64,000 nt of DNA from Aquila chrysaetos chrysaetos (lineage: Eukaryota; Chordata; Aves; Accipitriformes; Accipitridae). The notes below the pieces were generated by a model. The model saw nothing but the letters and a program-made list of their open reading frames with translations. It was not told the DNA's origin and ran no database searches. Both the position numbers and the translations under genes were made by a program. Below, in pieces: positions 8,311 through 18,182 of this stretch (position 1 is the stretch's first letter; every line of letters starts with the position of its first letter). The stretch is from positions 15,464,501 through 15,528,500 of the forward strand of contig NC_044014.1 in the NCBI RefSeq assembly GCF_900496995.4, in the 5' to 3' direction.

Positions 8311-11300
8311 CTGGCCCCCGTGAGGGAAGGCAGTGGGGTGAAGTGCAGCTGCTTTGGGGTGCCAGAGGACTGCCAGCACCCAGTGGCACCATAGGATGGG
8401 GGGGTCTGGATGCCTGCCCAGCCCCTGGGGTGTGCTGGGTCCCCCCCATGGTCCCCCCATACCTTGAGGATGCCACTGAGGAAGGCAGCTCCCCCAGGGA
8501 AGATCTTCTCGATCTTCACCACCGGCTGCGCCCTTGACTCGATGCCACCGGAGATGCTGATCCCTGCAAGGGAACCGCGAGACCTTCGGATCCAGGCAGG
8601 CTGGGACCCACCCCTGCTCTCAGACACGGCACCCCCTCCCCTGGGCAGCCGTGCCTCCGTCCTTCCTGCCCTGTTTTGGTAGGTCCTACACAGATGAGGG
8701 ACGAGGGGCTGGGGCAGCTCCTCTTCTCCCCTTCTAGTTTTGGAGGAGTGCTCGGGGTTTTGCCCCCTGCCCCCTAAATGGGGTGCCCCTTGCCAATGGA
8801 GTGCCACCCATACCAGTGATGCTGGTGCCAGGAGGAGGGTCCCCAGCCCGTCTCCACCCCACCCCTGGGGTCTCACCCACGTGCCACCCACCCAGCGAGT
8901 GCTTCAGCTTGGAGAGGGTGACAGTGAGCAGCCGATACTCCTCCTCCTCTTCCTCCCTGCCAGCATCCCCAGGGCCATTGGTGGCTGCCCCAGCCCCTGC
9001 CTCACCCCCCGGCCCCCCAAAGAGAGGTGCGAGGGGGGGCCGTGCCCGCCGGGTCTTCCCCACCACCTCGGCCCCTCTGTCGGGCACCGTCCCAGGGGGG
9101 TCCTTGCGCCAGGTCGGCCAGGGGCTGTGCGAGGGCCCGTGCCCCTCGCCCAGGGGGGGCTCGGCCAGCAGCCAGTTGGGGGGCCGAGGGCCGGCGGCGG
9201 GCAGGGGCCGGCTGGCGCAGGCGTAGGCATCCACTGGCACGTCGGGGAGCGGGGTGTAGGTGCGGGGGTGAAGCCGGCGGGGGCTGGGGGAGGCCCGCGG
9301 CCGGGCCGGGCTCGCCTGCAGCCCCCCAGCTTCCTCCGGCTCTGCGGTCCCCACTGGCTTCAGCAGGAACCCACCCCGATAGTCTGTAACGAGAGGGGCT
9401 CAGGGATCCCCCTTGGATCCCACAGTCCCACTCCCTGGGACCCCTGCCACCCAGGGATCCCACGGGACCCCACAGCCCCACTCCCTGGGACCCCTGCCAC
9501 CCAGGCGTCCCACGGGACCCCACAGTCCCACTCCCTGGGACCCCTGCCACCCAGGCATCCCACGGGACCCCACAGCCCCACTCCCTGGGACCCCTGCCAC
9601 CCAGGCGTCCCACGGGACCCCACAGCCCCACTCCCTGGGACCCCTGCCACCCAGGCATTCCCTGGGGACCCCAAAGCCCTAGGACCTCTGCTACCTAGAC
9701 ACTCCTGCGGCACCAAGGGCCCCAGATCTTCCTCCTCCAGGGACCTTCAGACACCCCAGCTCCCCTCCCCAGGACCTGTCACCCAGGGACCCCCAGGCAC
9801 CCCAGGTCTCTCCACGGACTCCAGGTCCTCCCCAGGACCCCCAGGCACCCAGGATCCCCAGATCCTGCTACTCCAGGGCCTCCCAGCACCCAGGGACACC
9901 AGATGCCCTCTCCCCTGGGACCCCCTGCACCCCAGCTCCCTTCCTCCTCCCCCAAATTGCCCCCGTACCCACTCCACTCTGCACCCCCCCCCCATCATGG
10001 GGCAGCCCGGCGGCCAGGCAGACCCCGTGGCGTGGCACTCACCAGGCACTGGTGTGATGAGGTGTCTCTTGGGGGGGACGTCGTGGTGGGCCGGGCGGAG
10101 GGCAGGTGAGCGCACTGCAGTCAGGGAGAACCACCGGTCACCCCCCAAGTTGTACCCACCCCTGCCCGCTGCCCCCCAGGGGGCCAGGCTCTACCTGAGC
10201 GGCTCTTCAGGGCATCGAAGGCTTCCAGCTCCAGGGGCATCACCATGCTGTCGAACCGGCCCAGGTCCGTGGGGGCCACCACGCTCCTGCCGGGGCAGAG
10301 AGAGGACAGGTTGTGGCAGTCTCTGGGATGGAGTGTGATCAGGGCTGAAGAGAGCATGTGAGCCTCTGGGTCCGTCCCACCCCGCTGGGCAGTATCGCGG
10401 TACCCCCAGCACCACCCACCTCACATCCCGCAGCAGCAGGACCTTCTCAGGCCGGTCCAGGATGGCCAGCAGCGGCCGCACCAAATCCTCCACGCTGCCC
10501 TCGTGCAGGTACTGTGGGCGCAGGAGGGGCGTCAGCGGACGGATGCCCCCCACCGCCTGCCCCGTGCATCAGTTTACCTCCCAGAGCTTAACGTGGGCAC
10601 GTAGCGCTGACGGCAGTGCCCAGCAGGATGCAGGAGCTGCCCGGGGATGAGCCCGGGGGTGCCGGTACCACCCTGCCCACACCCTGCCCGCGGTGCCTTA
10701 CCCGGGAGCAGTGTCGGAGCACGGCCGTCACCTCGTCGGGGCTGAGGAGGCGTGCGGCGGTGTCCTGGATGTGCGGGAGCCGGGCCTCGGGGTCGCTGCC
10801 GTTGGGCTGCAGGGCGGCGATGCCCGTAGGGCCCAGGATGCTGGCACGGCGGCTTTTCTCTGGGGGGGCACAGCAAGGAGGGGTGGCCAGCAGGGCAAGG
10901 ACTGCTCTGGGCATCCCACAAAAACCCCCATGCCCCCCCCACCCCAACAGATCACTCCATGCCAGAGCTGGACAGACACATGCAGCGCGGGGCCAGGCGC
11001 ATGCAGAGCCTGCCCTGCAGCACCAACCCCCCCCCCCCCCGCCGGGCACACGGGCACCCCCGTTACCCCGCTTTAGGCTCCGGATGACAAACTTCTGCAC
11101 AGCGCCTACTGCAAGGTAGATGGAGAGGTGTGAGCGCTTGGGGGAGGCCAGCGGCATTGCTGCCCATTGCCAAAATTGCATGCCTGGGGACCCCCACCCC
11201 ATGCCCCCCTCCATGCCAGGGATGCCACAACGGGTGTCCATAGAAGGGGGGACCACTCCCAGGTTGGGTCCCTCTCTGCCCTGTCCCCCACCCCTGTACC

Positions 11301-14300
11301 TCTGTCCCCATCGGGGCGCCCAGGGGACTTGGCGCGTGCCCGGCGGTCGGAGGTGGGGAGCTCCTGGCTGGGGGGGGCCCAGCTCTGGCTGGTGGCACGG
11401 CCCCCCTTGAAGAAGAGGTTGACGAGGGTCTTGGAGCGGTGCAGCCCCGGGGGGCCCCCCCGTGCCCCTTGTCCCTCTGGCTTCTCCTTCTTCCGCTTCT
11501 CCTCTGGAGACAGAGGGGGGGGGTTGGAGTGGAGAGGCCAGGGGATGTCACCCCAGATGGTGTTTGGGGGCAGGGAACTTGGCGGGGGGGGGGGGGGGTG
11601 GGGGGGCTACTGTGGGGGCACTGCCTGGAAGAGAGTCCTGCTGTGGGGTGCAGCGGGTCTCCAGGTGCCATAGGGCTGGGCTTTGGGGTGCCCAGCAAGC
11701 CCCAAGGACAGGCCTGGGGCTACACAGGGCTATAGGATGTCCAGGGCTGGTGGCCAGGAGTCCCTATGGGCTGGGGACTATAGGGTGCCAGGGTAGGGGC
11801 CAGGGACTCAGCTATAGGATGCCCAGGAGCAGGGGACCAGGTATCCATGTGGGTCAGGGGCTATAGGATGCTCGAGCAGGGGGCAGGCTCCATGTGGGGC
11901 CGGGGCTTAGCTGTGGGACTCGCAGGGCTGGGGGTGCAGGGTTGGAAGGGGACCCCAGCCAGGGGCGAGTCCCACACGTGGGGCCGAGCCCTTGGTGCCT
12001 ACCAGCGACGGTGAGGTCGCTCTGGGAGCGCGTGATGGGCTGCCGGGGCCGGCTCAGCGCCAGCAGCAGCGCCGTCTTGGGCGAGTGGGCGAAGGTCCGG
12101 CGCGGGTGGGTGCCAGGGGGCTCGCGGGCGCCCTGGCCCCGGATGGCCGTGTCCCGCAGCAGCTCAGGGGGCCGCACCGTGCGACGTGTCTCTGGCAGCC
12201 CCTCTGCAGCCGGCTCGGTCTGCATGGCCCGCTCGGCACGCTCCCGTACCCAGCTCCGCCGCGGTCCATCCTCTGTGGAGATGGCTACGTCCACAGTGCG
12301 GGCAGGGGGTCCCGAGGCGGCTGTCCCCACGCCGTTCACCACTCCCGGCGCCGGCCCCGAGGAGTAGGAAGAGATGGAGGAGCTGGTCTCCGAGGCCTGA
12401 GACAGCTGCTGCAGCTGCCCGTTGGTCACTGCAAAGGCACAGTGGGGACATGGGGTGACACAATGTGGGGCATCCGTGGGGACATGTGGGGACCCGTAGG
12501 GCCACGGGGACTGCAGGGCTGCTGGCTGTCACATGGGGAGCTCTGCGTCCCTTATAAGGGACATGTGCGGTCCCACAGGGTTGTGGGGACCAGCGGGCTG
12601 CTGGCCATTGCATAGGGATCTTCATGTCCCCTCCAAGAATGGGGACATGTCCAAGGACTGGGGACAGGTAGCACCCTGCAAGCCCATGAGGACTGTGGGG
12701 ATGCTAACCATGGCACAGGGAGCTTCATGCCCTCTCCAAGGCCATGGGACTCCCATGGCATGTGGACCTTCTCCCTCCCCACGGTGGCCAAATGCTGCTT
12801 GCATGGGGGTCCCAGCCCCGCCGCGCCCCAGTCCAGTGTCCCTGCCAGTACCCGCGCAGCACTGCCCTTACAGCGACTGAGCCAGCAGTACTCGGCCACC
12901 ATCTCCTTGTAGGCAGGGAACCGTCCTGTCTCCTAGGCACAGGGGGAGAGGACGAGGGGGTCAGCGCACGCCGGACGAACCCGATCCAGTGCCAGCCATG
13001 AATAATGCATCCCCCCTCCCCTCCCCACCCGCCTGAAACCCAACCAGCCAGCAGCCGCACCAGCCCCGTGGGCTCCCAGCCAAGCTGGGGCAGCGCCAGC
13101 GTGGGGACGTGCTGACCACCCCCCCTCGCCCAGGGGTCCCGTGGGGCCGGGCGCGGGTACCTTGATGGTTAGCATGATGTGAGTCTGCCCCTTGAGCACC
13201 TCCACTGCCTTGCTATGGCTTATGTCTTCAAACTTGACTCCATTGGCTGCAAGGACTTGGTCTCCCACTCGAATGCCGTTCTGCTCCGCCAGCCCCCCGG
13301 GGTCCACTCTAGGGCAGCAGGGGAGGGGCGGGATGGGGCTGAGCCCTCCCCAGAGCTCTGCTCCTGCCCCACACCTCCACCCGGGTGGCCTGTGCCCCAG
13401 CACCCACAGGTGATACCCAGTCTTATGAGGGGGCTCTGCCAGGGAGGGGATGCCGAGCCCCAGCTTGGGCACGGCGGGCATCGGGGTGCCGCGTCCCCCT
13501 CATGCCCCCCAGGGCGGCCGTACTTGGAGACGTAGATGCCGAGGCCAAACTCCCTGCCGCCGCGGATGTTGAAGCCCAGGCAGTAGTCGTCGGAGGTGGT
13601 GTAGAGGTGGACGATGCGCCGCAGCCCGTCCTCAGAGCCGCTCTCAGACGGCGTCGAGCCGCTTTTCTCCACCACCAGGCGCCTGTTCACCACATCCACC
13701 CTGGAGCATGGGCACAGTGCTGGGCGGGCTCGAGGGTCCGGCTCTCGTCCTCCAGCAGGATGGGGCCATTGGCATCACCCAGTGGAGGAGAGTGATGGGA
13801 ATGGGGGATGTTGAGGATGGGGTTTGCGCACACCCTGCCTGCTCCAGACCTTCCTATCCCATCCTGTGCCCCACCCTGGGCTCTCCCCACCTTTGTCAGA
13901 GACCTCCAATACCCCCCCACCCTGGGGGTCCCCCATCTCTGGGATCCTCCCTGTCCCCCAGCATCCCCCACTGAGCCTCCCCACCATGCCCTCCATGGGG
14001 TTGGGCTTTGGGGTGCTGGCGTGGGGGACGCCCTGCTCACCACGCCGTCTTCTCCTTGGAGAACTTGATGCCCGGCACGCGGCCCATCCGCCGGACCACC
14101 ATGCGGAGGCGGTTGTTCCCGGTGAGGACCTTGACAGCGCTGCTCATGGTGATGTTCTCCAGGCTCACACTGTTCACCTCCGTGATCTTGTCACCAACAC
14201 ACAGCCCAGCCTGCTCTGCGAGGAGCACACGGCTCGGCTGAGCACCCGACCTGGCACCGATACCCTTGTTTGGTGTCCCCTCCCTACACGTGTCCCCAGC

Positions 14301-15140
14301 CTGATCCAAACCCCATGGGAAGAGAGGTGGGAATGCCTGGCAATCCCACTGAGGCTGTGGCAGGCATGGGGGGCTTGTCACCTCAGTGTGACTTGGGGAT
14401 GGAGCTCAGAGCCATCGGCTCGGGGCTGCCCACTCCCGTCCCCTGCCCTTCTCCCTGGGAAACCTGAAAACCCCACAGCCAGAGGTGGCAGGAAGCGAAC
14501 GGTGGCTTGCCACCATGAAGGGTGGCATCGTCGCTGCAGCACCGTGTCACTGGGAGCCTCTCAAGAGGGTCTCACTGGCACGTGTCTGTCCCCACTGCTG
14601 TCCCTCGCCCTGCCCCACTTACCGGCAGCGCTGCCCTCCTCCACTTTGCTGACGAAGATGCCCAGCCCGTGCTCGGAGCCGCCACGGACGCTGAAGCCCA
14701 GCTTGCCGTCCACGCTCTTCTCCACCGTGATAGCATTGATGATGTTGCTCTCGTTGCTGCTGGCTGTGGGGACAGGGGACGGGACGTGTCACCTGGGCTG
14801 GGTGCGAGCAATGGCGGGGGGGGGTCTCCCTCGCTGGGGATGTCCCCAGTCCCAGGACAACTCTCCCTGCCCCCAGACCTAGGGAACCCAGGCGTCCAGG
14901 CCCCCCTGGCCACTCAGGTGGGCAGAGGGCTGGGACACCCCACGCACCTTCGATGGGGGTGTTGATGAGGATGACGCGGCCCATGGGGGACGTGGCACGG
15001 CTGCCCCGGGTGGCCCCGTTGAGCAGGCGGCTCTGCTTGCTGAGGAGGCAGTGGGGAGCCAGGCTGGCCTCACTGCTGGAGCTCCGCGACCGGCTGCCCG
15101 CCGTCATCCCCGACAGCGTCGCGTCCCAGCCCTGGGCCAT
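8161..15140 (-). CDS. PDZD7: PDZD7, PDZ domain-containing protein 7 (16 coding exons)
   Basis: Exons in transcript order, plus-strand coordinates: 15140-14948, 14763-14623, 14215-14041, 13700-13524, 13308-13161, 12932-12872, 12428-12003, 11503-11300, 11108-11067, 10859-10702, 10511-10420, 10286-10195, 10114-10043, 9383-8892, 8563-8463 and 8310-8161. All borders are GT-AG and every phase closes, giving 2724 nt or 907 aa. PDZ1 (about 74-155) has [22 protein letters not shown]2 (about 198-278) has [20 protein letters not shown] harmonin-N-like helical domain (about 540-635) spans [17 protein letters not shown] to ALKSRS. PDZ3 (about 813-900) has [19 protein letters not shown]. The nested [20 protein letters not shown] segment is also conserved. 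Known role: a scaffold of the Usher type 2 ankle-link complex (with usherin, ADGRV1 and whirlin) at hair-cell stereocilia and photoreceptors. The start is the ATG of [11 protein letters not shown]. Human is about 1033 aa; this model lacks its proline-rich tail. Confidence 0.95.
9384..10042 (-). other. PDZD7: PDZD7 intron 13
   Basis: The intron is almost wholly occupied by the minisatellite and its decayed copies, which are C/T- and CCC-rich. No exon-like segment with splice sites is seen. Confidence 0.6.
9421..9670. repeat. 50-bp minisatellite in a PDZD7 intron (about five copies)
   Basis: The block CACAG(T/C)CCCACTCCCTGGGA followed by CCCCTGCCACCCAGG starts at 9421, 9471, 9521, 9571 and 9621, an exact 50-bp period with 1-3 differences per copy. 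The array lies just 5' (in transcript terms) of the exon at 9383-8892. Diverged remnants of the same motif (CAGGACC, CCAGGCACCC) continue to about 9900. Open frames across the array are by-products of the period. Confidence 0.9.
11504..12002 (-). other. PDZD7: PDZD7 intron 7 with diffuse GGGGCTATAGGATG-type repeat
   Basis: A loose motif (CTATAGGATGCCCAGG, CTATAGGGTGCCAGGG) recurs four or five times between about 11729 and 11872 at roughly 40-60 bp spacing. A long G-run lies at about 11581-11600. No coding exon is present. Confidence 0.5.
12429..12871 (-). other. PDZD7: PDZD7 intron 6
   Basis: There is a faint repeat of (C/A)CATGGGGA, CTGGCC(T/A)T and GGGGACA elements, plus CATGTCC strings. 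I see no exon. Confidence 0.45.
14216..14622 (-). other. PDZD7: PDZD7 intron 2
   Basis: The intron lies between the two exons that together encode PDZ1. Nothing beyond ordinary intron sequence is seen. Confidence 0.5.
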
Positions 15141-16046
15141 GGCGGTGCTGGGCACCCCGGCGTCCCGGCGTCTGGCTCGGGGCTGGCCGCGTCCTCACGG
15201 GGCCGGGGCTGCCCGCCGGCCGGGGGGGGACATGGCATAGTCCAGCAGCACATGCCCAGGCTCGGGCACCGCTCCCTCTTAGCAGCGCGATGCCGGGGCC
15301 GGCTGGCGTGGGTGCTTGGCGCTGGCACGACGGGTCCCGGGGGCAGTGGCACAGCCTGGGGGGACGAGGAGCTTCGTGACCCCCTCTCCAGCCCCGTCCC
15401 CTCCCGTCCTACAGAGCCCCGGGGTCCAAACTAGGTGGTGCAGGGCTCCTGGGTACCACTATGGTGGCAGTGGGCACAGGCTGCCCTGCCCCGGGGCAAG
15501 GATGCTGGGGTGCAAAGGGGCTTTGCCTGGCAGCGTAAATCCGGAGTAAGGGGTGCAAAGGGGCTTTAGCTAGTAGCGTAAATCCGGAAAGGGTCTGGAG
15601 AGGGGACGTGGGGACCTCAGCTTTACACCGAAGAGCAAGACCTGACCCCCCCGGCCCCTCCCTAGGGAGAGAGGCTTTGCAGCAGGAGGGGGGGAGATCC
15701 CCTCCCCGTCCTCCCCGGACCCGCTCCGGATTTACACCGCAGAGAGCTGCCGTGGGGCAGGGGACGGGCCCGCTGCCCCCCGGGGCAGTTCCCGCGGGGA
15801 TTTTCCAGGCGTGGGTGAAACGCCACCACGGCCCCTCCCGCTTCGTCCCCCGCTCGCCCCAGCCTGACCTCAATAAATAAGTGATGGCCCCGGCCAGGGG
15901 GGACACGCCGGTGTCCCCGCTGCCTGCCGGCCCCCCACGGCGCCCCCCCGCTGCCCCCTCAACATCACCCGGCGGTGCCCCCTCCCCGAAGGGGCGCTGG
16001 GGACCCCCCACCACCCTCCCTCCCCCCCGCCCCGTGCCCTCCTCAC

Positions 16047-16064
16047 CTGTCCCCATGGTGCCAC
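16047..16064 (-). other. PDZD7: Possible 18-nt PDZD7 5' microexon or 5'UTR exon edge
   Basis: On the minus strand the segment reads GTGGCACCATGGGGACAG. It is flanked by CTCTTTCGCAG (acceptor-like) on its 5' side and GTGAGG (donor) on its 3' side. It may be a noncoding exon or the 3' end of a longer first exon. It includes an ATG in a good Kozak context, which could give an alternative N-terminus if spliced in frame. RNA evidence is needed to choose. Confidence 0.3.
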
Positions 16065-16251
16065 CTGCGAAAGAGACACCCGGCAGCGCGGGGGGGGATG
16101 GAGAGGCCGGGGGGGGGGCGGGCAGCACCGCCTCCCGGCCCCCCCGCCCGCGGGGATTGGCTGCCCCTGCGGGACCGGCGCGGCCATCGGGCGCGGGAGC
16201 TGTCAATCACGAGCGGCCAGGGCTGGCCTTGCAGCTGGGGGGGGGGAGCCC

Positions 16252-16272
16252 TGTGTGTGTGTGTGTGTGTGT
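16252..16272. repeat. (GT)n microsatellite
   Basis: About ten uninterrupted GT dinucleotides lie inside the PDZD7/SFXN3 CpG-rich interval. Confidence 0.95.
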
Positions 16273-16789
16273 TTGTCCCACGGACACGGCGCGGTGGGGC
16301 GTGGAGGGGCGCGTCCCCCCGCGGTGCTGCGTGGGGCGAGGGGTGTGGCGCCCCCCCCAGCCCTCCCCTTAGCGCGGAGCATCGCGGGGGCACACAGGGG
16401 AAACTGAGGCACGGCCGGGGGAGGGGGTGTGTCGTGTCCCCCCCCGCTCACTCCGGTGATGCGAGCCGGTGTCCCCCCGTGTCCCCCTCCCCGGGGGGGG
16501 GGCATCGCCTCCACCCCGGGCTGGCCGTGACCCCCCGGCGGGGCCCGGCGCCGCCGCCGCCGCCAGCGCGAACCCGACACCGCGACGGTTTCAGGTGATG
16601 CGCGGCGGCCGGGGGGGCTGCGGGGGGGCTGCGGCCGGGCGGCGGGGGCGGGGACCGGGACGGGGGGGTCCCCCCACTCCCACAGGGGCAGGGGCCGCGC
16701 TGCGCCCTGGGGGAGCCCCCCCGGGGCACCCCGGCAGCGGGCGGGGGGGCAGCGCCTGGGTCAGGGGCTGGGGGGGCACGGCCGGCGTG

Positions 16790-17390
16790 GGGACACGCAC
16801 CCACACACACACGCACCCCATGCACGCACACGTCCACGGCATGCGTGTTTATAGCCCTGCGCACGCCCACGCGTGCAAGCCCCGCCGTGCCGCCTGTCCG
16901 CACACTCACGGACACCCACGGAGCGCCGCCGCGCGCGCAGCGGCGCACACGCGTGTGCCCGCACGCCCCACCCTGGGCACAAGCAGGCGCCCGCTTCTAC
17001 AGAGGGGCCGCCCTGCCCCCGCTTGCACGCAGCTGCCGTGCCACGCGTGAACACCAACGCGACGCGTCCGAGCACAACGTTACAAGCACACGCGCGCGGG
17101 GCACAGGCATCGAAACCCGCGCGGGCCCGCGGAGACACACGGCCGGAACGGGGACACCCTCGTGCGCGCAGGCACGCGCAGAAACACGCACGTCAACACC
17201 CACGTGAAAACGCACACGAGCACCCCAGCGAGCAGAAGCCGACGTGAACGCACACGCACGGACACGGGCACGCACGCCAGCGCACGCGCGCAGACCCACG
17301 TGAGCGCACACGGGGCGCACCCACGTGAGCACGCGCGCCCACGCGCGACTACTCCCGCGCACGCACCCACGCGCGCACTCGTGGGTGAGT
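16790..17390. repeat. Long alternating purine-pyrimidine (CACGCA) tract
   Basis: For about 600 bp the sequence is dominated by CACGCA, ACGCAC, CGCGCA and CACACG steps with very few A/T runs, for example CACGCGCGCCCACGCGCG near 17331-17348. This is the pattern that favours left-handed Z-DNA. Open frames full of H/T/R or C/V/R residues here are artefacts of the dinucleotide bias. The tract sits between the PDZD7 (-) and SFXN3 (+) promoters. Confidence 0.8.
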
Positions 17391-17700
17391 GGGTGGGTGG
17401 GGGCAGACGCCGCGTGCGGCTTGGCACGTACCGCCCCCCCCGCAGCCGGCCCGGTCCCGCGTGGCCCCCGCCGTTCCCCGCGCGGCGCCGCCCGGCTCCC
17501 CCCACCGCGGGGCCGCGCCCCCCCCCCGTGACGAGGCCGGACGTCAGCGCGCCGGGCGGGAGCGGGGCGGTGGCGGCGGCGGCGGCTGCGGCGGCGCGGG
17601 CACGGTGGGCGCTGCCCGGAAAGCCGTGAGTGCGGAGGTCGCCCCTGGACCCGGGCGTTATGGGGGGTGGGGGGTCACGCGTGGGGGGAGGGATGCTCGG
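17390..17700 (+). promoter_or_regulatory. SFXN3: CpG-island promoter and noncoding exon 1 of SFXN3
   Basis: A GC-rich, CpG-dense block with a GTGACG/TGACGTCA-like CRE-type element (CCGTGACGAGGCCGGACGTCAG, about 17526-17547) and a GGC trinucleotide run leads to the donor GCC/GTGAGT at 17625/17626. That donor marks the end of a noncoding first exon. The intron then runs to the acceptor at 18179, just before the SFXN3 start codon. Confidence 0.6.
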
Positions 17701-18179
17701 CCCGGGGCGGGGGAGCAGAGTCCCGCTTCTCGCGGGGAAGGGCGGGCGTGGAAATGGTGCCGTGCGCTGTGTGCCTTCCCGGCGGGGGGACATTCCTCCT
17801 TCCCCTTGCCCTTCCTCGCCCCCCCCCCCCCCCCCCCCCGCAACTGGCAGCAGCTCTGGCCCCGAGGTGGCGGGTCCCCGGCCCCCCACCCGAGGCCGGG
17901 GTGCCCTGCCGGGATGGGGGGTCCCTAGCCACTCCTGGTTGGGGGGGCTCCCCACTGACAGATTGCAGGGTGAGTGGGGTGCAGTGGTAGGGGTCACCCC
18001 ACCCACGAGCTGCCCCGTCTGCTGGGTGGGCTCGGCGGTCCCCACTCTGCTCCATTACAAGGGGGTTCCTCATCCCCCACTCGTGTCCCCCCAGGCTGGG
18101 GGAGCTCCAGAGCTGCCCCAGCGGGGATGCAGGGTGCGGGGTCACAGGCACCACAGCCCACATAACCGCCCCCCCCCAG
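17626..18179 (+). other. SFXN3: SFXN3 intron 1
   Basis: This is GC-rich intron with a cytosine homopolymer at about 17819-17839, ending in a C-rich acceptor (CCGCCCCCCCCAG) at 18179. No further exon is seen. Confidence 0.55.
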
Positions 18180-18182
18180 AAG

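Larger units (their letters stand above)
15890..16790. promoter_or_regulatory. PDZD7: CpG island, probable PDZD7 promoter region
   Basis: This is a dense CpG and GC-rich interval upstream of the PDZD7 start codon on the minus strand. It includes a GATTGGCTG (CCAAT-box-like) element at about 16155 and a (GT)n tract at 16252-16272. There is no plus-strand coding potential. The likely start site is within or just right of this interval. Confidence 0.5.

Noticed and set aside
8740-10338. 532-aa plus-strand frame opposite PDZD7
   Set aside because: It spans the minisatellite and several minus-strand exons. The period of the repeat keeps it open.
16252-17390. CRISPR-like or tRNA-like arrays in the CA/CG-rich tract
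   Set aside because: There is no repeat-spacer regularity or cloverleaf. It is simple dinucleotide-biased eukaryotic sequence.
16845-18045. His/Thr/Arg- or Cys/Val-rich frames in the CACG tract
   Set aside because: Amino-acid composition is dictated by the alternating dinucleotide repeat. There are no splice borders or homology.
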